Of a stretch of DNA of 27,132 nt, positions 1 to 7,113 are shown one piece after another; position 1 is the first letter of the stretch; every line of letters begins with the position of its first letter. The notes below the pieces were generated by a model. It ran no database searches. It was not told where the DNA came from and saw only the letters and a program-made list of their open reading frames with translations. Made by a program: the position numbers and the translations under genes. Where the stretch lies: positions 46,184-73,315 of the forward strand of contig NZ_JAKJHX010000007.1 of assembly GCF_021648855.1 (NCBI RefSeq), written 5' to 3'. The stretch comes from Tychonema litorale BBK16 (GTDB lineage: Bacteria > Cyanobacteriota > Cyanobacteriia > Cyanobacteriales > Microcoleaceae).

Positions 1-216
1 AGAGGTATTTTGGGCGATCGCAATTTCTGACTTAGTTTCTTTCTGGGCTAAGGTAGTCGTTGTTGGTTTTGATTCTGCGATAGAGGTATTTTGGGCGATC
101 GCAATTTCTGACTTAGTTTCTTTCTGGGCTAAGGTAATCGTTGTTGGTTTTGATTCTGCGATAGAGGTATTTTGGGCGATCGCAATTTCCGACTTAGTTT
201 CTTTCTGGGCTAAGGT
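1..216 (-). repeat. 81-bp in-frame tandem repeat (27 aa)
   Basis: The same 81-bp unit starts at 1, 82 and 163, with only scattered single-base differences; the third copy breaks down near 216. The period is a multiple of three and the frame is kept, so each copy encodes 27 residues that include TLAQKETKSEIAIAQNTS. The array continues past the left edge, so the copy number is unknown. Each copy carries a HIP1 octamer GCGATCGC. Confidence 0.95.
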
Positions 217-699
217 ACCGGGAGTTTTTTCTGATGGTATCTTCTCCACAGTCTGAGGATTAGTCAAGGAATCAGTTGCTGTAATACTGTCGTCTTTAAT
301 CACAACTAACGGTGCATCTTTTGTGCTTCCAGTCAGGGTATCTTTGACATCTGTACCAGGACTGGAAGATAGAGTTTTCTGACTAATACTGGTGCTGGCT
401 GAGCCGCTTAAACCGCCTTTTAGAGTGTCCGAAACAATTAATGAATCATCTATTTTTTTGCTATTGGGCTCCGCAATCGCACTTTTTGAGTTAAGCGTGT
501 CAGTCGCACTGGATAGCTTTTCTGGTTCAATAATCGGCTGAGTTTTGGTATCAGCTATCAAAGGACTACCGCCAATATTTTGACTGTTGTTGCTGCTTAA
601 AGGGTTGAGGATGGAATTTGGGGCCGCACTTCCCGGTAAAGTGTCAGATCTCAAAACATCGATGGACAGGCTGCTGGAAGGTTCATTTGTGATAGGCAT
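1..699 (-). CDS. Low-complexity Ser/Thr-rich protein, N-terminal part, runs off the left edge
   Basis: An open frame of 233 codons starts with ATG at 699 and is still open at base 1, so the C-terminus lies outside the window. An AGGAG ribosome binding site at 710-714, ten bases before the ATG, supports this start. The protein begins MPITNEPSSSLSIDVLRSDT and is rich in Ser, Thr, Asn, Asp and Lys. It has no signal peptide, membrane segment or recognisable domain. Its last 72 visible residues are a tandem repeat of 27 residues (see the repeat entry). I do not recognise the family. Disordered, repetitive N-termini like this occur on large secreted or surface proteins of filamentous cyanobacteria, so a surface or type I-secreted protein is a guess. 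The reading frame is secure; the function is unknown. Confidence 0.75.
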   Translation of the reverse strand, partial: MPITNEPSSSLSIDVLRSDTLPGSAAPNSILNPLSSNNSQNIGGSPLIADTKTQPIIEPEKLSSATDTLNSKSAIAEPNSKKIDDSLIVSDTLKGGLSGSASTSISQKTLSSSPGTDVKDTLTGSTKDAPLVVIKDDSITATDSLTNPQTVEKIPSEKTPGTLAQKETKSEIAIAQNTSIAESKPTTITLAQKETKSEIAIAQNTSIAESKPTTTTLAQKETKSEIAIAQNTS

Positions 700-802
700 T
701 GAAATTGCACTCCTAGTCTAGGATTGAATTAAAAGTGATATAGTGAAATCAAATTCAGCGATCGCCCGTTTGTCTGAAAGTGCGATCGGTCTCTTGTTAT
801 TA

Positions 803-854
803 GTTACGGAATTCAGCCAAACTTTTTCCGCAAATCGGGAAACTTTTTTTTGAA
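803..854 (+). repeat. 52-bp dispersed repeat, copy 1 (copy 2 at 2230-2281)
   Basis: The stretch beginning TTACGGAATTCAGCCAAACT closely matches 2230-2281, which begins TTACGAAATCCAGCCCAACT. By eye about 40 of 52 positions agree and the T-runs align. Both copies are in the same orientation and both lie upstream of a minus-strand gene: copy 1 upstream of the gene at 1-699, copy 2 upstream of the PEP-CTERM gene. The role is unknown. Confidence 0.6.
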
Positions 855-866
855 ATGGGCGATTCC

Positions 867-930
867 AGAAACCGGGTTTTCTACGAAAAGACGCATTCCA
901 GCCCCCAGATTAAGTGAAAACCCGGTTTCT
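867..930. repeat. AGAAACCGGGTTTT palindromic repeat element
   Basis: Left arm AGAAACCGGGTTTT (867-880) and right arm AAAACCCGGTTTCT (917-930) are exact reverse complements separated by 36 bases. The same arm sequence recurs at 10872-10936, 20190-20224, 26025-26089 and 26128-26192, so this is a dispersed family. Confidence 0.85.
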
Positions 931-994
931 TTGGTCGGAGTGCATAATTCCTCGAATCAACTCACCAAAAACCAACATTCTCAATCAACTTTTT

Positions 995-1042
995 AGTCCT
1001 CTTCAGAGGACTTTCGCTATGAGGCGGGGGTTTAAACCCCCG
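995..1042. repeat. Double-palindrome dispersed repeat, just after the PEP-CTERM gene
   Basis: Two small palindromes sit side by side: AGTCCTCTTCAGAGGACT (995-1012) and CGGGGGTTTAAACCCCCG (1025-1042). The same pair, joined by a similar linker, occurs inverted at 4023-4071. It starts about 30 bases past the stop codon at 1073 on the minus strand, so it could act as a transcript-end hairpin for that gene, although there is no strong U-run. Confidence 0.8.
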
Positions 1043-1072
1043 ACGGACTATAACGAAGTGAAATATCTCAGA

Positions 1073-2044
1073 TTAAGCAACCGTTGAATTCAAAACTTTT
1101 TGTTGCTGTTTGCGCTTCATCCGCCAATTGGAAACAACAGCACCAAAAGCTAAACTACCTAATACTGTAGTAGGTTCGGGAACTGACTCAGGATCGCCGA
1201 TCAGAGTTATGTTATTTCCCGTGTCGAAACTAGCACCGACATGGACAATTTTATTAGGACTATAGGAAAATAGGTTTTCGATAATTTTGATAGTTCGATC
1301 GCCCCCGTTAGCATTGAGTACGTGAGTTCCCACAGGAACATTCGATGTTGAAAGTCCTTGCAAATTATTTACGAAAAAGTCAGACTTGACCTTGTAAGGA
1401 TTCAGGATTAAATCGCCCACAAAATAGCCGTTAGCCGTGATATCCCCAACACCAGTAAACAAACCATCGAAGCCGAAATTAGTCAAAATTTGGTTGGCAG
1501 TGTAAGCAAAATCGTTATGATCCGTACCAATTAGAATACCGCCCCCTGCATTTTTGAGAGCTAAGGCTTGGTTGATTGTTGCTGCTGTCGTTGAAGGAGT
1601 AAGGGTCGTAGTTTCTTGGTTGCGATAAAAGAAGGAACTGTCTAAAATGAATTCTGGCTGCTTGTTAGCCGCCCAAGCATTAATTGCTGCAAAGTCTACT
1701 GAGTTCAAAAGTGATGTTAGATAAATAGTCGTGTCGAACCAAATCTGGTTATAAAACCCAACAGGCTTAGAATTTAGCGATAATCCGAGGCTGCCAGGAA
1801 CCTGAGTCTGAACGAAATCAACATCGAATACTGTTCCGCCCTGATAATTTTTTAAGGTATTGGCGATCGCCCCGCGAAAAGCTCCTAAATTTCCAGTACC
1901 AGGGCCGCGAGTTGAATTCAGGTAAAGAATGTTTGTTGTCGAAAGATCCCCGGACAAGGTGGCGGCTAAGGCTCCTGATGAGTTAATCATCAGGGAAACT
2001 GCTACTGCAAATCCATTAAGAATCAGTTTGTGCAAATTTATCAT
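1073..2044 (-). CDS. PEP-CTERM sorting domain protein, exported
   Basis: This 323-residue protein has a Sec signal peptide (hydrophobic core at about residues 8-22, likely cleavage after ALA near residue 27). Its C-terminal sorting tail has VPEP at 288-291, a hydrophobic stretch and then the basic cluster RMKRKQ. This is the PEP-CTERM layout recognised by exosortase, which processes such proteins for surface or matrix placement. The middle has no clear catalytic motif. A segment with LKNAGGGILIGTDHNDF (about 165-181) recalls the glutamine-amidotransferase-like or ThuA-like flavodoxin fold, but that is only an impression. An AAGGAG site (2049-2054), four bases before the ATG, supports the start. 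No exosortase is in the window; it would have to be elsewhere in the genome. Sorting class is well supported; molecular function is unknown. Confidence 0.88.
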   Translation of the reverse strand: MINLHKLILNGFAVAVSLMINSSGALAATLSGDLSTTNILYLNSTRGPGTGNLGAFRGAIANTLKNYQGGTVFDVDFVQTQVPGSLGLSLNSKPVGFYNQIWFDTTIYLTSLLNSVDFAAINAWAANKQPEFILDSSFFYRNQETTTLTPSTTAATINQALALKNAGGGILIGTDHNDFAYTANQILTNFGFDGLFTGVGDITANGYFVGDLILNPYKVKSDFFVNNLQGLSTSNVPVGTHVLNANGGDRTIKIIENLFSYSPNKIVHVGASFDTGNNITLIGDPESVPEPTTVLGSLAFGAVVSNWRMKRKQQQKVLNSTVA

Positions 2045-2408
2045 GTTGCTCCTTTTTTATGTAACTCAAGGTCATCAGTTTTAAGCAACCAGCGTTTAGC
2101 CGATGGTTGACTGACTTGGTAGGAAAATATAGATATTGACCACGGGGATACTCTGAAGGACGATCGCCCTTTCCTGCAAAAGCCCGCACCAGCAAAGCCA
2201 TACCCCAGGAAATCGCCCCCCTATTCCTACTTACGAAATCCAGCCCAACTTTTTCCACAAACCTCAAAACTTTTTTCCAAAACCCCTCAAAAGTAAAGTT
2301 TTGTAACAATTTCTCCATAAATGCGTAAAAACTGACCACAAAATCCGAAATATAAATAGAAGTTCCGCCAAACTGCACAAAAATGCCCAGAGGAGTGAGG
2401 AGATCCAG
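2045..2408. other. Intergenic region between the divergent PEP-CTERM and sigma-like genes
   Basis: This 364-base divergent region must hold promoters for both neighbours. It contains the second copy of the 52-bp repeat (2230-2281) and a TATAAA box at 2351-2356 on the plus strand, without a convincing -35 element. A GAGGAG ribosome binding site (2397-2402) lies six bases before the ATG at 2409. A minus-strand frame (2016-2378) crosses the region but overlaps the PEP-CTERM start and resembles no known protein. Confidence 0.6.
2230..2281 (+). repeat. 52-bp dispersed repeat, copy 2 (copy 1 at 803-854)
   Basis: This is the second copy of the repeat described at 803-854, in the same orientation. 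It lies about 190 bases upstream of the PEP-CTERM start codon and about 130 bases upstream of the sigma-like gene on the other strand. Confidence 0.6.
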
Positions 2409-3071
2409 ATGGAAGACGAAATCGATTTGCAGCTTCGACAGCTAGCCCTAGAAGCTCAACAGCACCCAGCCGGAAGTAAAGAGCGACAGATAGCATTAAC
2501 CAAATTGATAGACCAAATTTACCGTCATAACAGACTTACTCGTCCCTACATAGATCCGAGGCTTAGTCATCTTTACGAAGACATTTACAGCGAAGCCCGG
2601 TTGAAAATAGTTGAGCATATCTGTCAAAACATTGACACCTATGATTCACAAAAACCAGTCATGGCTTGGGTGAATCACTTCTTTAATTTTAGATTTAAAG
2701 ATGTGCGCGATCGATACATGAATCACATAAGATATCAACATTTTTCGATCGATTCCTTAGAAAAATCAAGCTCCCCCAAAGACATAGAAATAGTTCAAAA
2801 CTTATCTAACGAAGATCCAATGTCAAATTTTATGGATGATACTGAAATCCTACGTGAATTAATCGAACAAGACACTGACAATATTTTCCGAAACACAACA
2901 GTCAGAGGCCGTCCCGATATCACTTGGCAAGTAATAGCTTTAGCCAGATTAGATGATGAAAAATGGGAGACTATATCTCAAAGATTTGACAAAAAGATTT
3001 CAACACTCCAAAGTTTTTTCGATCGAAATTTGCGGAATTTTGGAGATGACTTTCGTAATAAATTACAGTAG
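2409..3071 (+). CDS. Sigma-70-like protein, first gene of the DUF1822/CHAT cassette
   Basis: This 220-residue protein resembles small sigma-70-family factors. Residues about 50-105 (LYEDIYSEARLKIVEHI through WVNHFFNFRFKDVRDRY) look like sigma region 2, the -10 recognition and core-binding helices. After an acidic linker, residues about 178-215 (DEKWETISQRFDKKISTLQS) resemble the region 4 helix-turn-helix. Both regions are divergent, so a non-canonical sigma factor or a sigma-like regulator is possible. A GAGGAG site six bases upstream fixes the start. The DUF1822 gene follows after 25 bases on the same strand, so the two are almost certainly co-transcribed. From memory, DUF1822 and CHAT genes often neighbour such sigma-like genes in cyanobacteria; I could not check this. 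Sigma-fold assignment is moderately sure; promoter specificity is unknown. Confidence 0.7.
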   Translation: MEDEIDLQLRQLALEAQQHPAGSKERQIALTKLIDQIYRHNRLTRPYIDPRLSHLYEDIYSEARLKIVEHICQNIDTYDSQKPVMAWVNHFFNFRFKDVRDRYMNHIRYQHFSIDSLEKSSSPKDIEIVQNLSNEDPMSNFMDDTEILRELIEQDTDNIFRNTTVRGRPDITWQVIALARLDDEKWETISQRFDKKISTLQSFFDRNLRNFGDDFRNKLQ

Positions 3072-3096
3072 GACTTAAACGGGAGCAGAAAAATTA

Positions 3097-4011
3097 ATGA
3101 TGAGTAAAATGATTGAACCAATAACTTTCACAGTGCCACTATCTTTTGAAGCACACGAAATCGCCCAACAGTGCAGCAAACAATCCAGTCCGAAAAAATT
3201 CAAACAGGTTTATCTCAATACCCTCGCAGTATATGCAGTAGATTTTTACCTGCGCTGCATGGGATTTGAAACGGATTGGCCGGTTAGTGACAGCCGCAAT
3301 TCGTTAATGCTAAAACTTATGGATGTAGCGGATTTACACGTTAAACAAATAGGAAAAATAGAATGCTGTCCCGTCTTGCCAGATGCCGACGCTTGTCAGA
3401 TTTCCTACGATGCTTGGGGAGACAGAATTGGTTATGTAGCCGTACAGTTAGACCAATCTTTGAAACAAGCAACGCTGTTAGGATTTACCAGAACAGTAGC
3501 TAAACAAGTGCCTCTGAGTGCACTGAATTCCCTCGAAAATTTGCTCGTCTACATGAATCGAATCAAACAACTCAAACCAATTAATTTAATGAACTGGTTC
3601 GATGATATTTTTGATGCGGGATGGCAAGTAATTGACGAGCTATTAAATTCTCAAAAATTGCAATTTCGCTCTTTTAGAAGCAACAACGCATTACCTATCG
3701 ATCGCGGTCATAAAATTGACCTGGGAATGCAATTAGCAGAACACTCGGTAGCACTGCTAGTCACGCTGCCGCCAGAACCAGATTCAGAACTGGATATTGT
3801 GGTGGAAGTGTATCCGATGGGAAATCAAACTTATTTGCCTCCGGGGTTGAAATTGATGTTGATTGATGAGTCGGAAGAGGTTATTTTTATGGCTGAATCC
3901 AGAGATACTGACAACTTTATTACTTTTAGATTTACTCCTGAGTTAAGAGATTTGTTCAGCATTACTGTGGCGCTAGGAGAAGTAAATGTGAAGCAATCTT
4001 TTCGTTTGTAG
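3097..4011 (+). CDS. DUF1822 family protein
   Basis: This 304-residue soluble protein carries the hallmarks of DUF1822, a family I know mainly from cyanobacteria and which has no assigned function. Visible family features are the N-terminal KKFKQVYLNTLAVYAVDFYL helix (about 32-51), the central NWFDDIFDAGWQVIDELL block (about 167-184) and a C-terminal beta-rich part with VTLPPEPDSELDIVVEVYP and ITVALGEVNVKQSF. There is no signal peptide or membrane helix. Two ATG codons lie side by side (3097 and 3100) and a GGGAG site at 3081-3085 serves either. It sits 25 bases after the sigma-like gene and 154 bases before the CHAT gene, with two small palindromic elements in that gap. By position it could be an adaptor or inhibitor linking the two, but nothing in its sequence shows that. 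Confidence 0.85.
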   Translation: MMSKMIEPITFTVPLSFEAHEIAQQCSKQSSPKKFKQVYLNTLAVYAVDFYLRCMGFETDWPVSDSRNSLMLKLMDVADLHVKQIGKIECCPVLPDADACQISYDAWGDRIGYVAVQLDQSLKQATLLGFTRTVAKQVPLSALNSLENLLVYMNRIKQLKPINLMNWFDDIFDAGWQVIDELLNSQKLQFRSFRSNNALPIDRGHKIDLGMQLAEHSVALLVTLPPEPDSELDIVVEVYPMGNQTYLPPGLKLMLIDESEEVIFMAESRDTDNFITFRFTPELRDLFSITVALGEVNVKQSFRL

Positions 4012-4022
4012 TTTGTAGTCGA

Positions 4023-4071
4023 GCAGGGGTTTAAACCCCTGCCTCAAAGCTAAAGTCCTCTTAAGAGGACT
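4023..4071. repeat. Double-palindrome dispersed repeat, inverted copy of 995-1042
   Basis: GCAGGGGTTTAAACCCCTGC (4023-4042) is followed by AGTCCTCTTAAGAGGACT (4054-4071). The order is reversed relative to the copy at 995-1042, so the two copies are inverted and bracket the PEP-CTERM, sigma-like and DUF1822 genes. It begins 11 bases after the DUF1822 stop codon and could fold in the mRNA between DUF1822 and CHAT. Confidence 0.85.
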
Positions 4072-4089
4072 GAGAATAAAATTGCATTG

Positions 4090-4118
4090 CTCGTTACTAG
4101 GCAAAGCCTGGAAACGAG
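4090..4118. repeat. Short palindromic repeat before the CHAT gene
   Basis: Arms CTCGTTAC and GAAACGAG flank a GGC-AAA-GCC core, giving an imperfect 29-bp hairpin. It resembles a short dispersed repeat seen in cyanobacterial intergenic DNA (from memory). A TTG-started upstream extension of the CHAT frame runs through it, which argues against that longer start. Confidence 0.55.
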
Positions 4119-4165
4119 GAAAACATCCGTTAAATCGGTTACCAAATCCGCTGTCGAACTCCCCT

Positions 4166-7090
4166 ATGTCATCATTAACCTTTCAAAACTTTCGCGGTCA
4201 AAATCTCCAAGGTCATTCTTTCAAAGGCCTTGACTTGACTAATATTGATTTCTCGAATGCAGATATCCGAGGTGCAGACTTTACCAATGCAACTCTCGAT
4301 GGGGCTAATTTCCATTGCGCTCGCTGTGGATTAGCCATAAAATCTCAAATCAAAATATTTTTAATTGTAGCACTGCTCTCGGCAATATCAGGAATATCTG
4401 CTGTAATTGCTGTTGATAATACCTTCAAATCTCTAATCCCCAAAACAACCGAGCATATCGGTTTTCTGCCAACAGCAATCATCTTTTTAGTCAATGCTAT
4501 TCTCTTGACTATAATAATTCGCCAAGGGATACAAAAAGCTTTAGATTATTTAGGTATTGCCGCTGCTGTGTTTGTACCTTTAATTGGTTTTTTATCTGCG
4601 TTCTCCAATGATAAACATCCAATACTTTCCTGGTTAAGGTCTTTTAGAGCTGGTGCCTTAAGAAGTGCCTTGTCTGGCGAAATAAAGGGTAACGATATTC
4701 CGTTTTTAATTGTGACTTTAACTGCGGCTGTGGTTGCAACTACGATCGCACTTGTCGCCCTTCCTTTAGCCCTAACATTGGCTGAAATTGTTCTGGGGAG
4801 GGCGATTGCAGCTTTGGCTTTATTTGAATCTGTGGCTATAAGTGCGATCGCCACCGGCATTATTGCCAGAAATTCATCTAGATATTTAAAAGCATCTGTG
4901 TTAATCCAAGCTGGAGTAATTGACAACACAAACAATAAATGCTATGACTTCCTGAAAAATTGTGTGCAAAGATTTCCCGATCCACCTGTAGTTATTGGGG
5001 CGATCGCCGGAGCTGTCATGTTAGCTGTAGCCTTGATATTATTAGGAAATTACATTGCTAAGAGAGTTTTAGCCGAAGATGATAAATACAGCGTAATTCG
5101 CCAATTAGCCATCGTCATTGGTGCGACAGGTGGCACAAGTTTTCGCAATACTCAATTAGCCCATACTAACTTCAGCTATGCCACCCTCAAAAACACCGAT
5201 TTTAGATTTGCAAATATCCACCGAACTATGTGGCATCAGGCTCGTTGTCTCGACTGGGCAAGAGTCGATGAGACAATATTAATCAATCCAGCAGTGCGAG
5301 AGTTGCTTGTCACCGGCAACGGCTATCAAAAATCCTATCAAGGCATGGATTTGAGAGGAGCAAACCTGATAGGTGCAGACCTCAGTTATGCTAAACTGCA
5401 AACAGCAGACCTCAGTCAAGCCACTTTGGAAGCAGCTAATTTAGAATATGCCATGTTTAGTCAAGTTCAGGCGATCGGTACTGATTTTAGCAGTGCCCAA
5501 ATGACTGGTGTTTGCGGTTTGGGAACCTGGAATATTGACAGCACTACCAAACTAGAATGGGTAGATTGTAGGTGGGTTTATTTGCTAGAAGAACCGAAAG
5601 CGGAAACGGACGATCGCGAACGCCGTCCCAGCGGTACAAACAACTATCAACCAGGAGAATTTACCACCTTTTTTGCAGAAGTTATAAATACAGTTGACTT
5701 AATCTTCAGCCACGGTGTTGACTGGAAAGCTTTCGTGGAATCTTTCCAACAAGTCCAAGTAGAAAATCAAGGTATAAAACTCAACATTCAAAGTATTGAA
5801 AATAAAGGAAATGGAGTCGTCGTCAAAGTCAGCGTACCTCCTGATGCCGACAAAGAAAAAATTCATAATGATTTCAATGTTTTTTATCAAGAAATGCTAC
5901 AGTTGCTAGGGACAGAAGTACCTGCCCTGCAAAATTCAGCAGAACAGCGCCAATACTTGCTATCAATAATGGAGAATATAATCAGACCACTATCTGAACA
6001 AGTAGTCATCTTAGATTTGGCTAGCGGTGATTTGAAACAAGGGTTTGAGGTGACAGTTGAAATTTTCTGCGATCGTCAGCGTTTAGCAATAAAATTAGAA
6101 GGCAAGTTACCGCCAAAAGCGGAAATTTCAGAAAACTATCAAGAGTGGCAAAAAAACTATAAACTTCTCGGCGATAATCTAAACAACCGTGCCATAAACA
6201 TCCCATTAGCTCAACTTACTAACTATTCCGATCAAAAGCTAAAAACCTTAGCTGAAAAAGTGGAAAATGATGTAAAGAATTGGCTGGAATCAGAACATTT
6301 TTTCCCGATCGAGCAGGGATTGCGGGATAAGTTAAACCTGACTGACGAGGTGCGGGTAATGATCGAAACTGAAGATAATTTGCTGCGAAAACTCCCCTGG
6401 CATCAAGGGGAGTTTTTTAAGAATTACTGTAAAGCAGAAGTAGCTTTAAGTCGCAAGGTATCTAACAGAGTCAAAAAATCAGTACGCTCCAGAAAGAAAG
6501 TCAGAATTTTGGCAATCTTGGGCGACAGTACAGGAATTAATGTCGATCGAGACAGGCAGATATTGGAGCATTTGTCAGAAGCAGAAACCATATTTTTGGT
6601 AGAACCAACTCACCAGCAAGTTGAGGAATATCTCACCGATGAAATAGGCTGGGATATTTTGTGTTTTTCGGGTCACAGTCAGAGCGAAGTAGATGGCAGT
6701 ACGGGGGTGATTTGTATCAATAAAACAGATAGGTTAACCGTGGAACAGCTAAAATATTCGTTAAAAATAGCCATTCAAAAAGGTTTGGAAATAGCAATCT
6801 TTAACTCTTGCGATGGTTTAGGATTGGGGAAGCAATTAGCCCATTTAGATATCCCTCAAATTATCGTGATGCGGGAACCAGTGCCGGATTTAATCGCCCA
6901 GGAGTTTCTGAAAGTTTTTCTCAAAGCTTTTGCTGGTGGCAATTCTTTTTATGTTTCTGTGCGGGCAGCACGAAAACATCTAAAAGATGATTGGGATCGG
7001 GAAATTCCTGGTGTTAGCTGGTTGCCAATTATCTGTCAAAATAAAGCTGAGTATCCCAAGACTTGGCAAAAATTGCAAGAGCATACTTAA
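4166..7090 (+). CDS. Membrane pentapeptide-repeat protein with C-terminal CHAT (caspase-like) domain
   Basis: The 974-residue frame from ATG 4166 has four parts. First, pentapeptide repeats (about residues 6-49, A(D/N)(L/F)xx type). Second, a hydrophobic region with about five to seven membrane segments (about 59-302). Third, more pentapeptide repeats (about 322-355 and 390-451), then a linker domain starting near TTFFAEVINTVDLIF that accompanies pentapeptide proteins in cyanobacteria. Fourth, a CHAT domain (about 740-965) of the caspase fold, with histidine in FSGHSQ (H837) and cysteine in FNSCDG (C882), the expected catalytic dyad. An upstream TTG at 4082 would add 28 residues read through a palindromic repeat, so the ATG is preferred; neither start has a good ribosome binding site. 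The gene is probably co-transcribed with the sigma-like and DUF1822 genes. It is likely a membrane-anchored protease; substrate unknown. Confidence 0.85.
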   Translation: MSSLTFQNFRGQNLQGHSFKGLDLTNIDFSNADIRGADFTNATLDGANFHCARCGLAIKSQIKIFLIVALLSAISGISAVIAVDNTFKSLIPKTTEHIGFLPTAIIFLVNAILLTIIIRQGIQKALDYLGIAAAVFVPLIGFLSAFSNDKHPILSWLRSFRAGALRSALSGEIKGNDIPFLIVTLTAAVVATTIALVALPLALTLAEIVLGRAIAALALFESVAISAIATGIIARNSSRYLKASVLIQAGVIDNTNNKCYDFLKNCVQRFPDPPVVIGAIAGAVMLAVALILLGNYIAKRVLAEDDKYSVIRQLAIVIGATGGTSFRNTQLAHTNFSYATLKNTDFRFANIHRTMWHQARCLDWARVDETILINPAVRELLVTGNGYQKSYQGMDLRGANLIGADLSYAKLQTADLSQATLEAANLEYAMFSQVQAIGTDFSSAQMTGVCGLGTWNIDSTTKLEWVDCRWVYLLEEPKAETDDRERRPSGTNNYQPGEFTTFFAEVINTVDLIFSHGVDWKAFVESFQQVQVENQGIKLNIQSIENKGNGVVVKVSVPPDADKEKIHNDFNVFYQEMLQLLGTEVPALQNSAEQRQYLLSIMENIIRPLSEQVVILDLASGDLKQGFEVTVEIFCDRQRLAIKLEGKLPPKAEISENYQEWQKNYKLLGDNLNNRAINIPLAQLTNYSDQKLKTLAEKVENDVKNWLESEHFFPIEQGLRDKLNLTDEVRVMIETEDNLLRKLPWHQGEFFKNYCKAEVALSRKVSNRVKKSVRSRKKVRILAILGDSTGINVDRDRQILEHLSEAETIFLVEPTHQQVEEYLTDEIGWDILCFSGHSQSEVDGSTGVICINKTDRLTVEQLKYSLKIAIQKGLEIAIFNSCDGLGLGKQLAHLDIPQIIVMREPVPDLIAQEFLKVFLKAFAGGNSFYVSVRAARKHLKDDWDREIPGVSWLPIICQNKAEYPKTWQKLQEHT

Positions 7091-7113
7091 TTTATTCAAA
7101 AATCCAAAAAAAT

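Larger units (their letters stand above)
700..1072. other. Intergenic region of dispersed repeats between two minus-strand genes
   Basis: These 373 bases hold the ribosome binding site of the partial gene (710-714), two HIP1-related sites near 760-790, a 52-bp dispersed repeat (803-854), an AGAAACCGGGTTTT palindromic element (867-930) and a double-palindrome element (995-1042). I see no RNA gene and no further coding region. Confidence 0.7.

Noticed and set aside
1..216. Possible CRISPR array (regular repeats)
   Set aside because: The units are contiguous 81-bp copies with no spacers and they keep an open reading frame; this is a coding tandem repeat.
2016..2378. A 120-residue minus-strand frame upstream of the PEP-CTERM gene
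   Set aside because: It overlaps the start of the PEP-CTERM gene, crosses a dispersed repeat, has no ribosome binding site, and resembles no known protein.
4082..4165. Longer TTG start for the CHAT gene
   Set aside because: The extra 28 residues are read through a palindromic repeat and have no family support. ATG 4166 starts just ahead of the first pentapeptide repeats.
2409..7090. A Craspase (gRAMP/TPR-CHAT/Csx30) locus
   Set aside because: There is no Cas effector, CRISPR array or Csx30-like gene, and the CHAT protein carries pentapeptide and membrane regions rather than TPRs. Only the layout is similar.
7063..7113. TTG start for the pilin-like gene
   Set aside because: It would overlap the CHAT gene and make an unusually long leader. 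ATG 7114 gives a plausible prepilin leader.
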